In this document: piece by piece, positions 17,532 to 26,686 of the stretch
Layout: every line of letters begins with the position of its first letter
How positions within the stretch are numbered: position 1 is the stretch's first letter
Assembly: GCA_030831315.1 (NCBI GenBank)
Contig: JAURLI010000038.1
Coordinates: forward strand, 1 to 32,558
Source of the DNA: Alphaproteobacteria bacterium
Lineage (GTDB): Bacteria > Pseudomonadota > Alphaproteobacteria > SMXQ01
Direction of reading: 5' to 3'
DNA length: 32,558 nt
Notes under the pieces: model-generated
What the model was told of the DNA's origin: nothing
Databases searched by the model: none
The model's input: only the letters and a program-made list of their open reading frames with translations
Program-made: the position numbers and the translations under genes

Positions 17532-19409
17532 TTACGGGCGCTGTTCGCGCAGAAGCTGGGTCTTCACCGTCACTTCGTAACGCGAGCGCAGGCTGCCGAC
17601 GAACTGCTGGAACAAATCGCCTGCAATGCCCTGGCGCATTTCCTCGCGCAGGTTGGTGGCGGTCTCGGACTTTTCCTTTTCCGTGGGCGCGCGCACCTCG
17701 GTCAGGACGGCGATGGTGTAGCCGTTGTTGCCTTCGGCCATCGCGACCTCGCCCTGCCTGAGGGAGAACAGCTGATCCATCAGCGCCGCGGGCAGGCCGC
17801 TCTCGGCATCGTGGGTCAGCCGTGTGAAGGGGGCCGTCGTCTTGAGCGTCAGCTTTTCCGCTTTGGCGACGGCGTCGATCTTCTGGCCGCCGCGGATCTT
17901 CTGGGTGATCGCCTTGGCGCGGGCCTCGGTCGCCTTGGCGCGGGCTTCGGCCTTGCGGGCCTTGACCACGTCGGCGCGCACGGCGTCGAGGGGACGTGCC
18001 GCGGGCGGCGTGATCTTGTTCACGTGCAGGACGAAAAAGCCGCCGTTTTCGGTTTCTGTCAGGGCGCTGTCCTGGCCGTCCTGGGTTTCGAAGGCAACAC
18101 GGATGAACGCGCCCTTGGGCAGGTCCTTGACCGCGTCGCCACCGGCATTGCGGCCGCGGGCATCGAGGCTTTCGGCGCGGCGCGCCTTGAGGTTCAGCTG
18201 GCGGGCGGCCTCGTCCAGGGTGGCGCCCGCGGCCAGCGCGTCCTCCAGCTTGTTGGTCAGGGCGAAGATGGCGTCCACTGCCTCGCGCGAGGCCAGTTCC
18301 TTGCGCAACTGGTCGCGCACTTCGGCAAAGGCCTTTTGACGGCCGATCTCGGCATTCTTGACCGTGACGATGTGCCAGCCGAGTGCCGACTTCACCGGCT
18401 TCGACGTTTCGCCCTTCTTCAACGCGAACACAGGGCCGGCGAGTTCGGGCGGCACGTCTTTCTTTTCTACCCAGCCGAGCGGCACGGGCTTGAGGGCGGC
18501 ATCGACCGCCTTGGCCGCAACCGCAAGGGACTTGCCCGCCGCGATCTGCTTCGCCGCCTGGGCGGCGGCGGCTTCGGTACGGAAGACGACCTGCTCCGCC
18601 TCGCGCCGGTCGCGGGTGGTGAATTCGTCGCGGCGGTCCTCAAAGGCTTTCTTGAGCCGGTCCTCGGACACAGCGATTTCCGCCGAGACCGCGTTGGGAT
18701 CGAGTTCGATCCAGCTCACGTCGCGCAACTGCGGCGCCATGAAGCGCTGGGTATTGGCCTTGTAATAGGCTTCGATTTCCGCCGCCGTCGGTTCCTTGAC
18801 CGAAGACTCAGCCACAAGCGGCACCTGGGCCGTCCGCGCTACCCGCTTTTCGGAGCGAAACCGCACCAGCGGGTCAACCATGAGGGCGGGGACCGGTACG
18901 GCGGCCGCGATGGCGCGGTTGATCTCGGCCGCAGCCAGGTCGCGCTTGAGATTGGTGACGTAGAAGCCTTCGGTCATGCCTGCCCGCGACAGGACCTGGG
19001 CGAATATGGCGCGGTCGAACTGGCCGCGGCTGTTGAAGAAGGTCGCGTCGGACTGGATGCGGCTGGCCACCAGCTGGTCGGAAATGGTGATGCCGAGATC
19101 GCCCGCGCCCTGGCTGATGGCGGCGCGGTTGACGATGTTCTCGACGACCTGGGCGGTGATGCCCATGCGGTCCGCTTCAGCGCGGTCGAGCCGGCCGCCG
19201 AACAGCGGCTGCAGCCGGTTCATCTCCTCGCGGATTTCGTCGTTGACCTGGGAGCGTGTCAGTTTGACGGTGCCGACCTTGGCGACGACGGGATCGCGTT
19301 CGCCGAGGAACACATCGTTGATGCCCCATATGGCGAAGCTCACGATCAGAAGACCGAGCAGGATCTTGATGACCCAGGATGAAGCCTGGTTGCGGAGCGC
19401 CTGAAGCAT
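17532..19409 (-). CDS. ppiD: PpiD-like periplasmic folding factor (SurA_N and rotamase domains)
   Basis: Inner-membrane-anchored, periplasm-facing chaperone with a parvulin-type prolyl isomerase domain, acting on proteins leaving the Sec channel. The 625-residue protein begins MLQALRNQASSWVIKILLGLL, giving a single N-terminal membrane helix (about 12-34) with positive residues on the inside. A SurA_N-like helical region (about 40-210) follows, then a parvulin-like domain around 245-365 containing LGWVEKKDVPPEL and SALGWHIVTV, then a second long helical region. Length matches PpiD. It is divergent from tpiA across 211 bp and lies 16 bp before trpE, the order seen in many alphaproteobacteria. 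Isomerase activity is not certain; several PpiD homologues act mainly as chaperones. Confidence 0.9.
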   Translation of the reverse strand: MLQALRNQASSWVIKILLGLLIVSFAIWGINDVFLGERDPVVAKVGTVKLTRSQVNDEIREEMNRLQPLFGGRLDRAEADRMGITAQVVENIVNRAAISQGAGDLGITISDQLVASRIQSDATFFNSRGQFDRAIFAQVLSRAGMTEGFYVTNLKRDLAAAEINRAIAAAVPVPALMVDPLVRFRSEKRVARTAQVPLVAESSVKEPTAAEIEAYYKANTQRFMAPQLRDVSWIELDPNAVSAEIAVSEDRLKKAFEDRRDEFTTRDRREAEQVVFRTEAAAAQAAKQIAAGKSLAVAAKAVDAALKPVPLGWVEKKDVPPELAGPVFALKKGETSKPVKSALGWHIVTVKNAEIGRQKAFAEVRDQLRKELASREAVDAIFALTNKLEDALAAGATLDEAARQLNLKARRAESLDARGRNAGGDAVKDLPKGAFIRVAFETQDGQDSALTETENGGFFVLHVNKITPPAARPLDAVRADVVKARKAEARAKATEARAKAITQKIRGGQKIDAVAKAEKLTLKTTAPFTRLTHDAESGLPAALMDQLFSLRQGEVAMAEGNNGYTIAVLTEVRAPTEKEKSETATNLREEMRQGIAGDLFQQFVGSLRSRYEVTVKTQLLREQRP

Positions 19410-19620
19410 GTCTGAACAACGCCTGTTAAGTCGTTGAAAACGATAAATTGCGGCGGTCCCGCACAGGGGCGCCGGAAGCCCGGCATCATAGGTGGCCCCC
19501 CAAGGCGCTGCAACATGGTTTGCGGGGTAGCCAGGTATTGCCAGGAATAGGGCTTTCGTTGGCTTTCATGGTGTTGGCGGGCGTGCTAAACAGCGGTCGG
19601 TTCCGAACAGGGGGATTATC
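19410..19620. other. Divergent ppiD/tpiA intergenic region
   Basis: This 211-bp spacer must hold the promoters for ppiD (minus) and tpiA (plus). The tpiA GTG is preceded by AGGGGGA as ribosome site. I see no convincing operator, repeat or RNA gene here. Confidence 0.5.
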
Positions 19621-20373
19621 GTGGCCGAGCTCAAGACGCTTATTGCGGGAAACTGGAAGATGAACGCTGGCGGTGCAGATGGCATCGCGCTGGCCAAGGC
19701 GGTATTGAGCGGAGCCACGAAGGAGAGTTTCTCCTGCGAGTTGCTGCTGTGCCCGCCTGCCGTCGTGCTGGCCGCTGTTTCCCACGTCGTCGACGGCAGT
19801 CCCATCGCCACCGGCGGCCAGGATTGCCATGCCAAGGCAAAGGGCGCCCACACCGGCGACGTCGCCGCCGAGATGCTGGCGGCGGCGGGGGCCACCTATG
19901 TCATCGTCGGCCATTCGGAACGGCGCACCGATCACAAGGAAACCGACGCCATCGTGCGCGCCAAGGCGGAAGCCGGCCACAGGGCGGGGCTTGTTGCCGT
20001 GATCTGCATCGGCGAGACGGAGGCCGAGCGCGATGCGGGCGAAACCCTCGCCGTGCTCACGCGCCAGATCGCGGGCTCCATTCCTGCGGGCGCCAGCGCC
20101 GCCAACACGGTGATCGCCTATGAGCCGGTCTGGGCCATCGGTACCGGACGCACGCCGACCATCGCCGAAGTGGCCGAGGCCCATGCCCATATCCGCAGGG
20201 AGATCGGCGGCAAGGTGGCCGAACCGGCGCTCACGCGCATTCTTTATGGTGGTTCGGTCAAGGCCGACAACGCGGCGGAGCTGCTCAAGGTCGCCAACGT
20301 CAATGGCGCGCTGGTGGGCGGTGCCAGCCTCGAAGCCGCCTCGTTTCTGGGCATCGCCCGGGCGGCGGGCTAG
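19621..20373 (+). CDS. tpiA: Triosephosphate isomerase
   Basis: Interconverts dihydroxyacetone phosphate and glyceraldehyde 3-phosphate in glycolysis and gluconeogenesis. The 250-residue TIM barrel has Asn11 and Lys13 in AGNWKMN, the catalytic His98 in IVGHSERR, the catalytic Glu168 in [11 protein letters not shown] and a phosphate loop near GGSVKADN. The GTG at 19621 is supported by the N-terminal alignment ([15 protein letters not shown]) and a strong AGGGGGA site. An intrinsic-terminator-like hairpin follows its stop, so it may be largely monocistronic although it is the first gene of the long plus-strand run. Assignment is secure. Confidence 0.98.
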   Translation: MAELKTLIAGNWKMNAGGADGIALAKAVLSGATKESFSCELLLCPPAVVLAAVSHVVDGSPIATGGQDCHAKAKGAHTGDVAAEMLAAAGATYVIVGHSERRTDHKETDAIVRAKAEAGHRAGLVAVICIGETEAERDAGETLAVLTRQIAGSIPAGASAANTVIAYEPVWAIGTGRTPTIAEVAEAHAHIRREIGGKVAEPALTRILYGGSVKADNAAELLKVANVNGALVGGASLEAASFLGIARAAG

Positions 20374-20382
20374 GAGACAGGG

Positions 20383-20414
20383 GGAAAAAGTGCCGGTTTC
20401 CGCCACTTTTTTCC
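20383..20414 (+). terminator. Intrinsic terminator after tpiA
   Basis: GGAAAAAGTG is followed by an 11-nt segment with an internal CGG-TTT-CCG stem and then CACTTTTTTCC. The arms pair with one bulge, and the right arm supplies a six-T run. It starts 9 bp after the tpiA stop. The flanking A and T runs mean it could work in both directions. Confidence 0.75.
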
Positions 20415-20493
20415 GGTCCAATTGGTTCTTTCCATTGCCGCGCTATGGAATTATGTTCCTGCCAACTTCCGCCGGACCTCACACAGGCTCAGC

Positions 20494-20832
20494 ATGACCA
20501 CTATTCTTCTCGTCATTCATGTCCTTCTCGCACTCGGCCTCGTCGGCTCGATTCTGCTGCAGCGCTCCGAAGGGGGCGCGCTCGGCATCGGCGGCTCGGG
20601 CGGCGGAATGATGACGGCACGCGGTCAGGCGAATTTCCTGACCCGCCTCACGGCGATCCTCGCGACCGCGTTCATCGTTACCTCTCTTGTCCTTGCCATC
20701 CTCGCCAGCCAGAACCGCAAGCCGCGCTCGGTGCTCGATGTTGCGCCCGCGCAGTCCGGCCAGCCGGCACAGCCTGCCAAGCCCGCGGTGCCCACCGCGC
20801 CGGCGAAACCTGCCGCGCCGCTCGGGCGCTGA
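20494..20832 (+). CDS. secG: Preprotein translocase subunit SecG
   Basis: Small accessory subunit of the SecYEG export channel in the inner membrane. The 112-residue protein has two membrane helices (about 2-20 and 50-70). Between them lies the SecG loop with LLQRSEGGALGIGGSGGGMMTARG, given here as the conserved block. A Pro/Ala-rich tail (PAQPAKPAVPTAPAKPAAP) follows. ATG 20494 is chosen because the helix starts immediately after it; the open frame runs back to 20422 without a family-like N-terminus. It is placed between tpiA and pyrG, as in many alphaproteobacteria. It is flanked by terminator-like hairpins on both sides, so it probably has its own promoter. Confidence 0.93.
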   Translation: MTTILLVIHVLLALGLVGSILLQRSEGGALGIGGSGGGMMTARGQANFLTRLTAILATAFIVTSLVLAILASQNRKPRSVLDVAPAQSGQPAQPAKPAVPTAPAKPAAPLGR

Positions 20833-20861
20833 CGTAAGCATTCCCCCGCGGGGATAAGCGC

Positions 20862-20893
20862 AAAGGGCGGCGACGGAAGTCCCGCCCTTTCCC
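20862..20893 (+). terminator. Intrinsic-terminator-like hairpin after secG
   Basis: AAAGGGCGG (20862-20870) and CCGCCCTTT (20882-20890) form a perfect 9-bp stem with an 11-nt loop, starting 30 bp after the secG stop. The downstream T content is modest (CCCTTTG), so it may be a weak terminator or an RNA-stabilising stem. A 10-bp palindrome CCCCGCGGGG lies just ahead at 20844-20853. Confidence 0.6.
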
Positions 20894-20974
20894 TTTGAAC
20901 TGTGGAAAACTTTTCCTGTTTCCGATGAAGTTTTGAATCGGACATATCAACCCGTTGCTGTATTCTCAGGTTCC

Positions 20975-22602
20975 ATGACGCGGTTCATATTTATCACCGG
21001 TGGCGTCGTGTCTTCGCTAGGCAAGGGACTTGCCTCGGCGTCGTTGGGGGCACTCCTGCAGGCCCGTGGCTACAAGGTCCGCCTCCGCAAGCTCGATCCT
21101 TATCTCAACGTCGATCCCGGCACGATGTCGCCGACCCAGCACGGCGAGGTGTTCGTCACTGACGACGGCGCCGAAACGGATCTCGACCTCGGACATTACG
21201 AACGCTTTACCGGCGTCTCTGCGCGCCAGTCCGACAACGTCACGACCGGGCGCATCTATTCCACGGTGATCGCGCGCGAACGCCACGGCGACTACCTTGG
21301 CGCCACGGTCCAGGTCATTCCCCACGTCACCGACGCCATCAAGGAATTCATCGCCACCGATCCGGGCGAGGCGGACTTCCTGCTGTGCGAGATCGGCGGC
21401 ACCGTGGGCGACATCGAAAGCCTGCCGTTCCTCGAGGCCATCCGCCAGTTCGGCAACGAGGTCGGGCCGGAACGGGCGATGTACGTGCATCTGACCCTGC
21501 TGCCCTATATCCCGACGGCGGGCGAGCTCAAGACCAAGCCGACCCAGCATTCGGTCAAGGAACTGCTGTCCGTCGGCATCCAGCCCGACGCACTTCTGTG
21601 CCGTGCCGACCGGCCGATTCCGCCGGAAGAGCGCCGCAAGATCGCGCTTTTCTGCAATATCCGCCGCGATGCGGTGATCCAGGCGCTCGACGTCGACAGC
21701 ATCTACCAGGTGCCGATTTCCTATCATGCCGAGGGTCTCGACGGCGTGGTGCTGCGCCACTTCGGTCTCGACGACAGCAAGGAACCGGACCTTTCGCGCT
21801 GGACCGGCATCATGGAACGCGTCCGCAAGCCCGAAGGCGAAGTGCGGATCGCCGTCGTCGGCAAGTACACGGCGCTGCTCGACTCATACAAGTCTCTGTC
21901 CGAGGCGCTCGCCCACGGGGGTATCGCCAATAACGTCAAGGTCAGCCTCGACTGGATTTCATCGGAAATCTTCGAGGGCGAGGGCACCCTCGAATTGCTC
22001 GAAAACGTCCACGGCATCCTCGTTCCCGGCGGGTTCGGCGAGCGCGGGGCCGAAGGCAAGATCGCAGCCGCCCGTTTCGCGCGCGAGAAAAAGGTTCCCT
22101 ATTTGGGTATCTGTTTCGGCATGCAGATGGCGGTGATCGAGGTGGCGCGCAACGTCGCCGGCATCCAGGGCGCAGGATCGACCGAGTTCGGCCGTCCCAA
22201 GGAACCGATCGTCGGCCTGATGACCGAATGGCTGCGCGGCAACGAGCGCGAGGTGCGCTCGTCAGCCGACAACCTGGGCGGCACCATGCGCCTTGGCGCA
22301 TACGAATGTCACCTCAAGCCTGGTTCGCGGGTGCGCGACATCTATGGTGCTGACGTCATCTTCGAGCGTCATCGCCACCGCTACGAAGTGAACATCAATT
22401 ACCGTGACGCGCTGGAAAGTTCGGGCATGACCATCTGCGGCCTGTCGCCAGACCAGCGCCTGCCGGAAATCGTCGAGCTGGAAGACCATCCCTGGTTCAT
22501 CGGCGTGCAGTTCCACCCGGAACTGAAGTCGAAACCCTTCGATCCGCATCCGCTGTTCTCGTCCTTTATCGAGGCGGCGGTGACCCAGTCGCGCCTCGTC
22601 TG

Positions 22603-22603
<1 letters not shown>
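20975..22603 (+). CDS. pyrG: CTP synthase
   Basis: Converts UTP to CTP using ATP and glutamine-derived ammonia in the cytoplasm. The 542-residue protein has the synthetase domain first: [18 protein letters not shown] with the ATP-binding lysine, then the [15 protein letters not shown] block and [12 protein letters not shown] class I amidotransferase domain follows, with Cys380 in GICFGMQ and the downstream His/Glu in VQFHPE. The start at 20975 is fixed by the invariant N-terminus; the frame runs 14 codons further upstream without conservation. Its TGA overlaps the kdsA ATG (TGATG), so the two are likely coupled. Assignment is secure. Confidence 0.98.
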
Positions 22604-24767
<2,164 letters not shown>

Positions 24768-24805
24768 GGCGGCGCGCAACAAAAGAATCTGGCGTTGAAA
24801 TAAAA

Positions 24806-24852
24806 GAATCAGGAATCAGTGGTAATTGGGACTTCAAACTGATTCCCGATTC
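24806..24852. repeat. 15-bp imperfect inverted repeat in the GANTC cluster
   Basis: The left arm GAATCAGGAATCAGT (24806-24820) pairs with the right arm ACTGATTCCCGATTC (24838-24852) at 14 of 15 positions, across a 17-nt loop. Each arm contains two GANTC sites, so four methylation sites lie in one dyad. It could form an RNA hairpin after eno or a protein-binding dyad. Confidence 0.8.
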
Positions 24853-24853
24853 G

Positions 24854-24894
24854 AAGACTCCTAACTAGATTCCAGATTCTATTGAGTCTTTTTT
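24854..24894 (+). terminator. Probable intrinsic terminator after eno
   Basis: AAGACTC (24854-24860) pairs with GAGTCTT (24884-24890), followed by further T residues giving a six-T run at 24889-24894. The 23-nt loop can form an inner TAGA/TCTA pairing. It lies 87 bp after the eno stop. The stem is short and AT-rich, so efficiency is uncertain. Confidence 0.55.
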
Positions 24895-24895
24895 C

Positions 24896-24923
24896 TTGAC
24901 GCCAAGGAATCGCCTGTGATTCC
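24896..24923 (+). promoter_or_regulatory. Predicted ftsB-like gene promoter containing two GANTC sites
   Basis: TTGACG at 24896-24901 matches the -35 consensus at five of six bases. A GAATC lies inside the spacer (24907-24911), and the 16-bp-spaced -10 position reads GATTCC (24918-24923), a poor -10 that contains another GANTC. GGAATC and GATTCC form a 6-bp dyad. Initiation would fall about 3 bp before the ATG at 24933. In Caulobacter, GcrA activates sigma-70 promoters carrying methylated GANTC near the core elements; assigning this promoter to that class is inference. Confidence 0.5.
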
Positions 24924-24932
24924 CTCGCCGTC

Positions 24933-25346
24933 ATGACGCTATTGGGGCACATCAGGACACGCGCGCGGCTGATCATCGGACCGGTGATGGCGGCGACCCT
25001 GTTTGCCTATTTCACCTATCACGCCGTTCAAGGCGACCGCGGCCTCCTTGCCTGGATCAAGCTGGGCCAGCGGGTGGATGAGGCGCGTCTCGAACATGAC
25101 CGCATCTCCGGCCAGCGCGCAGCGCTGGAAAACAAGGTTCGGCTCCTGCAGCCGGGCAGCCTCGACGCCGATTTGCTGGAAGAGCGTACCCGGGCGATGC
25201 TGGGCTACGTTCATCCCGATGATGTCGTTCTCGGCGTTGACGGGCAGAGCCCGACGGGATTGAGCCCGATCAACACCGCGCCGGTTCCCGAAGCGACACC
25301 GAAGCGGCCCCTTCAGGCCGGTTTCGTGGTCCGTATCGGCTACTAG
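24933..25346 (+). CDS. ftsB: FtsB/DivIC-type septum formation initiator protein
   Basis: Small bitopic membrane protein of the FtsB/DivIC family (137 residues), expected to join FtsL and FtsQ in the cell-division complex. The sequence shows a short basic cytoplasmic N-terminus, one membrane helix (about 13-31) and a periplasmic coiled coil (about 40-72, LEHDRISGQRAALENKVRLL). The conserved DADLLEERTRAMLGYVHPDDVV follows in the region 77-99, then a Pro-rich tail. The eno-ftsB-pdhA order is usual for alphaproteobacteria. No purine-rich ribosome site precedes the ATG, and a promoter-like element ends about 10 bp upstream, so translation may be leaderless. It lies directly downstream of the GANTC cluster, pointing to cell-cycle control. 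Confidence 0.85.
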   Translation: MTLLGHIRTRARLIIGPVMAATLFAYFTYHAVQGDRGLLAWIKLGQRVDEARLEHDRISGQRAALENKVRLLQPGSLDADLLEERTRAMLGYVHPDDVVLGVDGQSPTGLSPINTAPVPEATPKRPLQAGFVVRIGY

Positions 25347-25624
25347 CCGCCGTTTTCCGCCTTCCTGACATGCCGGCCTGACGATGCCCGGGGCAGAAAC
25401 GCCTCCGGACGTTTCCTTTCGTTCTTGGCGGGTGGCGCCATCCGAATATTGCGCGGGCAGGGGGGCAAAAAGATCAAATTTTCTATAATTAATCTAAATC
25501 ACGTTAAAAGCTAATATATCATTGAATTCTAATGTTTTTTGACGCTTTTCGGCGGGCCGAGATCGGGTGTATCTTTCCCATCCTTTCGCTTTTCCGGTCC
25601 ACGTTCTTTTCGAGGAACCCGCCC
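25347..25624. promoter_or_regulatory. ftsB-pdhA intergenic region with AT-rich promoter segment
   Basis: The first 100 bp is GC-rich and holds TGCCCGGGGCA (25385-25395) and a GAAACG/CGTTTC stem (25396-25401 and 25410-25415) that may end the ftsB transcript weakly. About 75 bp of strongly AT-rich DNA (25466-25540) follows, including TATAAT at 25484-25489. This is the likely control region of the pyruvate dehydrogenase operon. A convincing -35 at normal spacing is not visible. A long pyrimidine-rich leader (25545-25611) precedes the GAGGAA ribosome site. Confidence 0.5.
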
Positions 25625-26683
25625 ATGGCCCGTGCCGCAAAGTCCAAACCCGCCGCGAAATCCTCAGTCAAATCGGCAAGAGGCAAGCGCCAGCTCTCAG
25701 CGAAGCCGTCGAAGCCCGCGCTCGGCAAGTCCGAGCTTCTGGCGATGTACCGCAACATGCTGCTGATCCGCCGTTTCGAGGAAAAGGCCGGCCAGCTTTA
25801 CGGCCAGGGCCAGATCGCCGGCTTCTGCCACCTCTATATCGGCCAGGAAGCGGTCGTCATCGGCATGCAGGCCAACATCACCCGCGACGACGCGGTGGTG
25901 ACCACCTACCGCGACCACGGACACATGCTGGCTTGCGGCATGGACCCCAAGGGCGTGATGGCCGAACTGACGGGGCGCCGGGGCGGCTATTCCAAGGGCA
26001 AGGGCGGCTCCATGCACATGTTCTCCAAGAAGGAGAGCTTCTACGGCGGCCACGGCATTGTCGGCGCCAGCGTGCCGGTCGGCACCGGCCTCGCCTTCGC
26101 CAACCGTTACCGCGGCAATGACCGCGTATCGCTGACCTACTACGGCGACGGCGCCGCCAACCAGGGCCAGGTGATCGAAAGCTTCAACATGGCGGCCCTG
26201 TGGAAGCTGCCCTGCATCTTCATCATCGAGAACAACCAGTACGGCATGGGCACTTCCGTTGCCCGCGCTTCGGCGAGCCCCGACTTCTACAAGCGCGGCG
26301 AACCTTTCGGCATTCCCGGCCGCAAGGTGGACGGCATGGATATCCTTGCGGTGTACGAGGCGGGGGCCGAAGCCGTCGCCCATGCGCGCGCCGGCAAGGG
26401 GCCGTTCATCCTGCAGATGGAAACCTACCGCTATCGCGGCCATTCGATGTCCGATCCCGCGCGCTATCGCACCCGCGAGGAAGTGCAGAAGGTGCGCGAG
26501 GAACGCGATCCCATCGATCACCTGTCCGACATTCTTTTCGAGAACAGCTATGCCAAGGCCGACGATCTCAAGAAGATCGACGGCGAGGTGAAGAAGATCG
26601 TCACTGCCGCCGCCGAATTCGCCGTGACCGATTCCGAGCCGGCGCCCGAAGAACTCTACACCGACGTTTTGCTGGAGGCCTGA
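25625..26683 (+). CDS. pdhA: Pyruvate dehydrogenase E1 component, alpha subunit
   Basis: Thiamine-diphosphate-dependent subunit that decarboxylates pyruvate with PdhB and passes the acetyl group to the lipoyl arm of the E2 protein. The 352-residue protein starts with a Lys/Ala-rich tail of about 35 residues, then LLIRRFEEKAGQLYGQGQIAGFCHL. The TPP motif is GDGAANQGQVIESFNMAALW ending near IIENNQYGMGT. The loop YRGHSMSDPARYRTREEVQ is typical of E1-alpha. ATG 25625 has GAGGAA 7 bp ahead; the frame extends to 25532 but without conservation. It is 3 bp from pdhB and heads the pdhA-pdhB-pdhC-lpdA run. It is the two-gene (alpha/beta) E1 type, not the single-chain AceE. Confidence 0.97.
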   Translation: MARAAKSKPAAKSSVKSARGKRQLSAKPSKPALGKSELLAMYRNMLLIRRFEEKAGQLYGQGQIAGFCHLYIGQEAVVIGMQANITRDDAVVTTYRDHGHMLACGMDPKGVMAELTGRRGGYSKGKGGSMHMFSKKESFYGGHGIVGASVPVGTGLAFANRYRGNDRVSLTYYGDGAANQGQVIESFNMAALWKLPCIFIIENNQYGMGTSVARASASPDFYKRGEPFGIPGRKVDGMDILAVYEAGAEAVAHARAGKGPFILQMETYRYRGHSMSDPARYRTREEVQKVREERDPIDHLSDILFENSYAKADDLKKIDGEVKKIVTAAAEFAVTDSEPAPEELYTDVLLEA

Positions 26684-26686
26684 GAG

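Larger units (their letters stand above)
24785..24922. repeat. Cluster of eleven GANTC sites (degenerate 7-bp-spaced repeat)
   Basis: GANTC occurs at 24785, 24806, 24813, 24841, 24848, 24856, 24868, 24875, 24884, 24907 and 24918. From base composition about 0.4-0.5 sites would be expected in 138 bp. Three pairs have starts exactly 7 bp apart (24806/24813, 24841/24848, 24868/24875), and the unit AACT(A)GATTCC-N-GATTC is repeated 27 bp apart. The segment is far more AT-rich than its surroundings. GANTC is the CcrM methylation target in alphaproteobacteria, so up to 22 adenines could be methylated here. Confidence 0.9.

Noticed and set aside
25489-25507. Possible CtrA site (TTAA repeats) upstream of pdhA
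   Set aside because: The two TTAA motifs are separated by 11 bp; the CtrA full site has a 7-bp spacing.
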